A stretch of DNA of 15,930 bases from positions 1-15,930 of the forward strand of contig URWZ01000013.1 of assembly GCA_900551625.1 (NCBI GenBank), written 5' to 3'. The stretch comes from an uncultured Collinsella sp. Its GTDB lineage: Bacteria > Actinomycetota > Coriobacteriia > Coriobacteriales > Coriobacteriaceae. Positions 12,658 through 15,930 of this stretch are shown here, piece after piece (the first letter of the stretch is position 1; every line of letters begins with the position of its first letter). Made by a program: the position numbers and the translations under genes. The notes under the pieces were generated by a model, which was not told the DNA's origin, ran no database searches, and worked only from the letters and a program-made list of their open reading frames with translations.

Positions 12658-14502
12658 GTGAATTATCTGAGTGAGATGCTCAAATTGCCGGTCTTGGACG
12701 TCGATGGCGAAAAGCTCGGCGTTGTGAACGATTTTGGCATTGCTACCGGCGAAGTTTTTCCGCACGTAACGTCGCTCGCGTTCCGCGGACCCGGCAAGAC
12801 GCCGTTTATGATCAGCTGGCGCAAATGGGTCGACCGTATCGACGAGACGGGTGTACACCTTAAGACGTCGGCCACCGAAATCCGTTTTTCGTACCTGCAG
12901 CCGACCGAACTCTTGCTTGCCCGCGACGTGCTCAACAAGCAGATTGTCGACACGCAGGGCATGAAGGTCGTGCGCGTAAACGACATCAAGTTTTCCATGT
13001 CGGGCGAAAACCAGCTGCGCCTGCTGGGCGCCGAGGTTGGTGCTCGCGGTCTGCTACGCGCCATCAGCCCCGCGCTCGAGCATATCGTCGAAGGCTTTAT
13101 GAAGCACCTGGGCAAGCCGCTCAGTGAGGACATCATCGCTTGGTCCTACATGGACCTGCTCGACCGCTCGACCAAGAACATTCAACTCTCGGTGTCGCAC
13201 AAGACGCTCGGCGAGCTGCACCCTGCCGACATCGCCGACATTATCGAGCAGCTCGACCCGCGCCTGCGTGCGCAGGTGTTTGCGCAGCTCGATACTGCCC
13301 AGGCCGCCGAGGCCATCTCGGAGTTCGATGACGACGAGCTTATGACCGAGATGCTCGAGGGTCTGTCCGATACGGACGCATCGTCGATGCTGGCCATGAT
13401 GGACCCGGACGATGCAGCCGACCTGATCGACGAGCTCGATTACGAGAAGGCCGAGAAGCTCCTGCGCCTGATGGGCGTCAAGGAGGAGAAGGCGATTCGT
13501 AACCTGCTGGGGTATGAGGACAACACCGCCGGCCGCATCATGACCTCGGAGTTTGTCTCCCTGCCCGCCACGGCAACGGTCGGTGACGCCATCGAGGCGA
13601 TTCGCGAGCTCGACGAGGACTTCGAGAGCGTCTACTACGTCTATACCGAGGATCCGAGCGGCATGCTGACCGGCGTGCTTTCGCTGCGCACGCTGATCGT
13701 AGCCGACCGTGACGCCACGCTGGGTCAGCTGGCCTATCGCGACCTGGTCTATGTGTCGCCCGACGAGGACCAGGAAGACGTAACGGACGAGATGACCAAG
13801 TACGACCTGGTTGCCATCCCTGTCTGCGACGAGAACCGTCATATCCTGGGTATCGTGACCTTTGACGACGCCATGGACGTTATCGCTGAGGAGCATCAGG
13901 AGGACCTGCAGATCGCCGGTGTCGGCTCGGGCGATAGCGCGTCGGACGACTCGACGAACGTGCTCAGCTGGTTCGTGCATCGCCAGTACTGGGTTGTTGT
14001 ATGGGGCATCGCGTCGTGCATCATGGCGACCGTGCTGGGAACGGCGCTCGGCTCCGCGCATCTGGTGGTGTTCCCCATGTGCGCCATGCCACTCGTACTG
14101 CTGGCGGCCTCGCGCATGGTGTCGTTCGTCAAGAACTACTTCCTGGAGTATGACGGTCACGACGACGAGCCCAAGCCGTATCTGGGGTTCTTCTTCCAGA
14201 GCACGGGCATGGGCCTGATTCTGTCACTCGTGACCTACCTGTGCGCTCAGCTGGTGCGCACCGCCGCGTTCCCCGATGCGCCCATGTTTGAGGAGCAACT
14301 CTTTACCGGGTGCTTTAATATCGCTGCCATCATTTGCCTGGTTGGCAACATGAGTGCCGTGATTTACCTGATGGTGCTGTTCTGGCGTGACGAGCATGAC
14401 CTCAACACGTCGGGCACCGCCATGAACGTTATTGCCGTCATGATCTCGTGCGTAGCGTACTGCGCCGCTGCGGTGCTGCTCACCATGTCGGTCATTGGTT
14501 AG
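12658..14502 (+). CDS. MgtE-like protein: PRC-like, MgtE_N, CBS pair and atypical membrane domain
   Basis: This 614-residue protein probably takes part in Mg2+ uptake or sensing. Domains in order: PRC-barrel-like segments at about 3-80 (LKLPVLDVDGEKLGVVNDF) and 88-145 (VLNKQIVDTQGMKVVRVNDI); the MgtE_N superhelix (185-290: LGELHPADIADIIEQLDPRL, then the DDAADLIDEL repeat); a CBS pair (about 295-415, starting AGRIMTSEFVSL); and five predicted membrane helices (about 443-465, 467-487, 510-532, 552-575, 588-611). Canonical MgtE is about 450 residues, lacks the PRC part and carries a G-G-N-x-G-x-Q pore motif that I do not find here. The soluble half resembles actinobacterial PRC-MgtE_N-CBS proteins. 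It starts at GTG and is followed eight bases after the stop by an Nramp-related gene. It may be a Mg2+ sensor or partner for that transporter rather than a channel. Confidence 0.85.
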   Translation: MNYLSEMLKLPVLDVDGEKLGVVNDFGIATGEVFPHVTSLAFRGPGKTPFMISWRKWVDRIDETGVHLKTSATEIRFSYLQPTELLLARDVLNKQIVDTQGMKVVRVNDIKFSMSGENQLRLLGAEVGARGLLRAISPALEHIVEGFMKHLGKPLSEDIIAWSYMDLLDRSTKNIQLSVSHKTLGELHPADIADIIEQLDPRLRAQVFAQLDTAQAAEAISEFDDDELMTEMLEGLSDTDASSMLAMMDPDDAADLIDELDYEKAEKLLRLMGVKEEKAIRNLLGYEDNTAGRIMTSEFVSLPATATVGDAIEAIRELDEDFESVYYVYTEDPSGMLTGVLSLRTLIVADRDATLGQLAYRDLVYVSPDEDQEDVTDEMTKYDLVAIPVCDENRHILGIVTFDDAMDVIAEEHQEDLQIAGVGSGDSASDDSTNVLSWFVHRQYWVVVWGIASCIMATVLGTALGSAHLVVFPMCAMPLVLLAASRMVSFVKNYFLEYDGHDDEPKPYLGFFFQSTGMGLILSLVTYLCAQLVRTAAFPDAPMFEEQLFTGCFNIAAIICLVGNMSAVIYLMVLFWRDEHDLNTSGTAMNVIAVMISCVAYCAAAVLLTMSVIG

Positions 14503-14506
14503 GTGG
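14501..14506 (+). promoter_or_regulatory. Ribosome binding site fixing the GTG start of the Nramp-related gene
   Basis: AGGTGG overlaps the mgtE-like stop codon and lies four bases before GTG 14511. The upstream in-frame ATG at 14448 would overlap the previous gene by 55 bases and add residues unlike the family. Confidence 0.65.
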
Positions 14507-14510
14507 TCGC

Positions 14511-15773
14511 GTGCAAAATACCAAGCAAAAGTCGGGCACCAAGCAAAAGTTGACCATCGCGGCTATCTTTGGCGCTATGGGTCCCGGTCTGCTGGCGGCG
14601 CTTTCGGGCAATGACGCCGGCGGCATTGCAACGTATTCCAGCGCGGGCGCCAGCTATGGCTACAAGATGCTCTGGATGCTTCCCGTCATGACCGTGCTGC
14701 TCATCGTGACGCAGGAGACCGCGGCGCGCTGCGGCTGCGTCACGGGCAAGGGCCTGGCATCGCTCATTCGCGAGCGCTTTGGCGTGCGCAAGAGTGTACT
14801 TGCTATGGCGGCGCTGTTGATCGCCAACACGGCTGTGACCATTTCTGAGTTTGCGGGCATCGCTAGCGGCCTTGCTCTCTTTGGCGTGCCGGCGAGCATC
14901 TCGGTGCCGTTGGTAGCGCTGCTGGTGTGGATGCTTACCATGTCGGGCAGCTTCCAGCGCATCGAGAAGATCCTGCTGCTGGTGAGCTGCGTGTTCGTGA
15001 CCTATATTGTCGCCGCGTTTATGGCTGGCCCCAACTGGGGTGAGGTCGCGGTCGACCTGGTCGTGCCTAACATTCAAAATGACCCCAGCTACGTGTCGCT
15101 CGTGGTCGCAACGATCGGTACCACCATCGCGCCGTGGATGATTTTCTTGGCGCAGAACAACGTGGTCGATAAGAATGCGGGCGAGGGCGATATCGTGCTG
15201 CAGCGCATCGATACCGTGAGCGGCTCGCTTGCCGCCGATGTCATTGCCGGCTTTATTATCATCACGACCGGTACGGTGTTGTTCCCGGCGGGTATTCAGA
15301 TTAGCGATGCTGCCGATGCCGCCCGCGCGCTAGAGCCTATTGCGGGTCAGTGGTCCACGGTACTGTTTGCCTCGGGCCTGGTCGCGGCGAGCTTCTTGGC
15401 CGCCTGCGTGCTGCCGGGCGTTACGTCGAGCGCTATCTGTGAGGCATTTGGCTGGGAGCGCGGTGCCGACCGCAGCTGGGACGAGGCCCCGGTCTATCGC
15501 GGCATCATTACGGCCATCATCGGTATCTCTGCCGTGCTGGTGCTTATGCCTGGCGTCGATTTGTTCCAGATTATGATGACCTCGCAGGTCATCAACGGTG
15601 TGCTGCTGCCCGTGGTCTTGGTATTCCAGGTGGTTATCGCGGCGGATCGCCACATTATGGGCGCCAACCGCAACGGCCGCGTATGGAACGTGCTCACGTG
15701 GGCGACTATCGGCGTGATTACGGTGCTGACGGTCGTCATGTTTGTGCTGCAAGCGATGGGCTACAGCGCTTAG
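14511..15773 (+). CDS. Nramp-related divalent metal transporter (probable Mg2+ type, NRMT-like)
   Basis: The 420-residue membrane protein has the Nramp (SLC11) fold, with about eleven helices. Helix 1 reads GPGLLAALSGNDAGGIATYS, where the usual DPGN metal motif is DAGG (Asp35-Gly38). The following SYGYKMLWMLP and QETAARCGCVTGKGLASLIR fit the family. In helix 6 the usual A-T-V-M-P-H is T-T-I-A-P-W (204-209), so the metal-coordinating Met that selects transition metals is replaced by Ala207 and the His by Trp209. Loss of that Met characterises Nramp-related Mg2+ transporters, described functionally for Eggerthella lenta and Clostridium proteins. The gene follows the mgtE-like gene by eight bases and ends before a strong terminator, forming a two-gene operon. 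Mn2+ or Fe2+ transport is less likely. Confidence 0.9.
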   Translation: MQNTKQKSGTKQKLTIAAIFGAMGPGLLAALSGNDAGGIATYSSAGASYGYKMLWMLPVMTVLLIVTQETAARCGCVTGKGLASLIRERFGVRKSVLAMAALLIANTAVTISEFAGIASGLALFGVPASISVPLVALLVWMLTMSGSFQRIEKILLLVSCVFVTYIVAAFMAGPNWGEVAVDLVVPNIQNDPSYVSLVVATIGTTIAPWMIFLAQNNVVDKNAGEGDIVLQRIDTVSGSLAADVIAGFIIITTGTVLFPAGIQISDAADAARALEPIAGQWSTVLFASGLVAASFLAACVLPGVTSSAICEAFGWERGADRSWDEAPVYRGIITAIIGISAVLVLMPGVDLFQIMMTSQVINGVLLPVVLVFQVVIAADRHIMGANRNGRVWNVLTWATIGVITVLTVVMFVLQAMGYSA

Positions 15774-15790
15774 CGCCTCTTTTGCTTCCG

Positions 15791-15825
15791 AACAGGCCGC
15801 AGCGATGGGCTGCGGCCTGTTTTTT
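15791..15825 (+). terminator. Intrinsic terminator of the mgtE-Nramp operon
   Basis: AACAGGCCGCAGC (15791-15803) pairs perfectly with GCTGCGGCCTGTT (15809-15821) around the loop GATGG, followed by more T. The 13-bp GC-rich stem with a T-run is a textbook terminator, 18 bases after the stop codon. Confidence 0.95.
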
Positions 15826-15930
15826 GTCTGTTATAGGGTGTTAGTTATATGGCAGTGGGCAAAAAATACCAAATATGAGTACTGTTGCTAATTGAATAGC
15901 ATTTACATCCAAGAAGATAATGAACATAAC
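15826..15930 (+). other. AT-rich intergenic tail with possible promoter
   Basis: The last 105 bases are markedly AT-rich against the GC-rich genes and contain no credible ORF. TTGAAT (15892-15897) and GATAAT (15916-15921) are 18 bases apart and could be a promoter for a gene beyond the window. An inverted repeat, TGCTA and TAGCA (15886-15901), overlaps the -35. Confidence 0.35.

Noticed and set aside
14519..14550. Direct repeat ACCAAGCAAAAGT at the start of the Nramp-related gene
   Set aside because: Two short copies within a Lys/Gln-rich N-terminus are explained by the coding sequence; no wider structure is seen.

Overview
This is a GC-rich, densely coding window from an actinobacterium. 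It is most likely a gut Coriobacteriia member such as Collinsella or a relative. That placement rests on base composition, codon choice and the pairing of an MgtE-like protein with an Nramp-related transporter; no marker gene is present, so genus is only a suggestion. The first 26 bases are not genomic: they match the 3' end of the Nextera read-2 transposase adapter, so the left edge is a contig end carrying library adapter and the first gene is truncated there. Layout. (1) 27-3873: the C-terminal piece of an ABC-2 type permease, then an ABC ATPase of the LolD/MacB type and an 888-residue two-domain FtsX permease, forming an export or envelope-handling system. (2) 3983-5188: a DUF362 protein with two 4Fe-4S clusters behind its own promoter. 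It converges on a membrane-anchored alpha/beta hydrolase (minus strand, 5352-6317), with a shared bidirectional terminator between them. The hydrolase has a clear promoter flanked by two related palindromes. (3) 6504-8671: a hemolysin-III (PAQR) family membrane protein and a CNNM/HlyC-type CBS protein. (4) 8696-12337: a protein whose first 160 residues resemble the N-terminal domain of cyanophycin synthetase standing alone, a YtxH protein translationally coupled to a PRC-barrel protein, and a membrane-anchored polysaccharide-deacetylase homologue that has lost its metal-binding residues. (5) 12338-15773: a structured leader, an MgtE-like protein (PRC-like domain, MgtE_N, CBS pair and an atypical membrane domain) and an Nramp-related transporter with a non-canonical metal site. 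Together these look like a magnesium-uptake operon, closed by a strong terminator. An AT-rich tail follows. The most unusual signals are five. A near-identical 29-bp hairpin repeat has its first three bases serving as the TAG stop codon of two unrelated genes. A cyanophycin-synthetase-type N domain occurs without its ligase domains. A CE4-like pseudoenzyme is present. The Mg operon has an atypical MgtE. Its leader holds a potential three-way junction, a competing hairpin and two tiny ATGA-overlapping ORFs, the first encoding a short peptide with two prolines. Three proteins with PRC-barrel or PRC-like domains or coupled to one (YtxH, PRC-barrel, MgtE-like) cluster within 5 kb. No rRNA, tRNA, CRISPR array, transposase or phage gene was seen.
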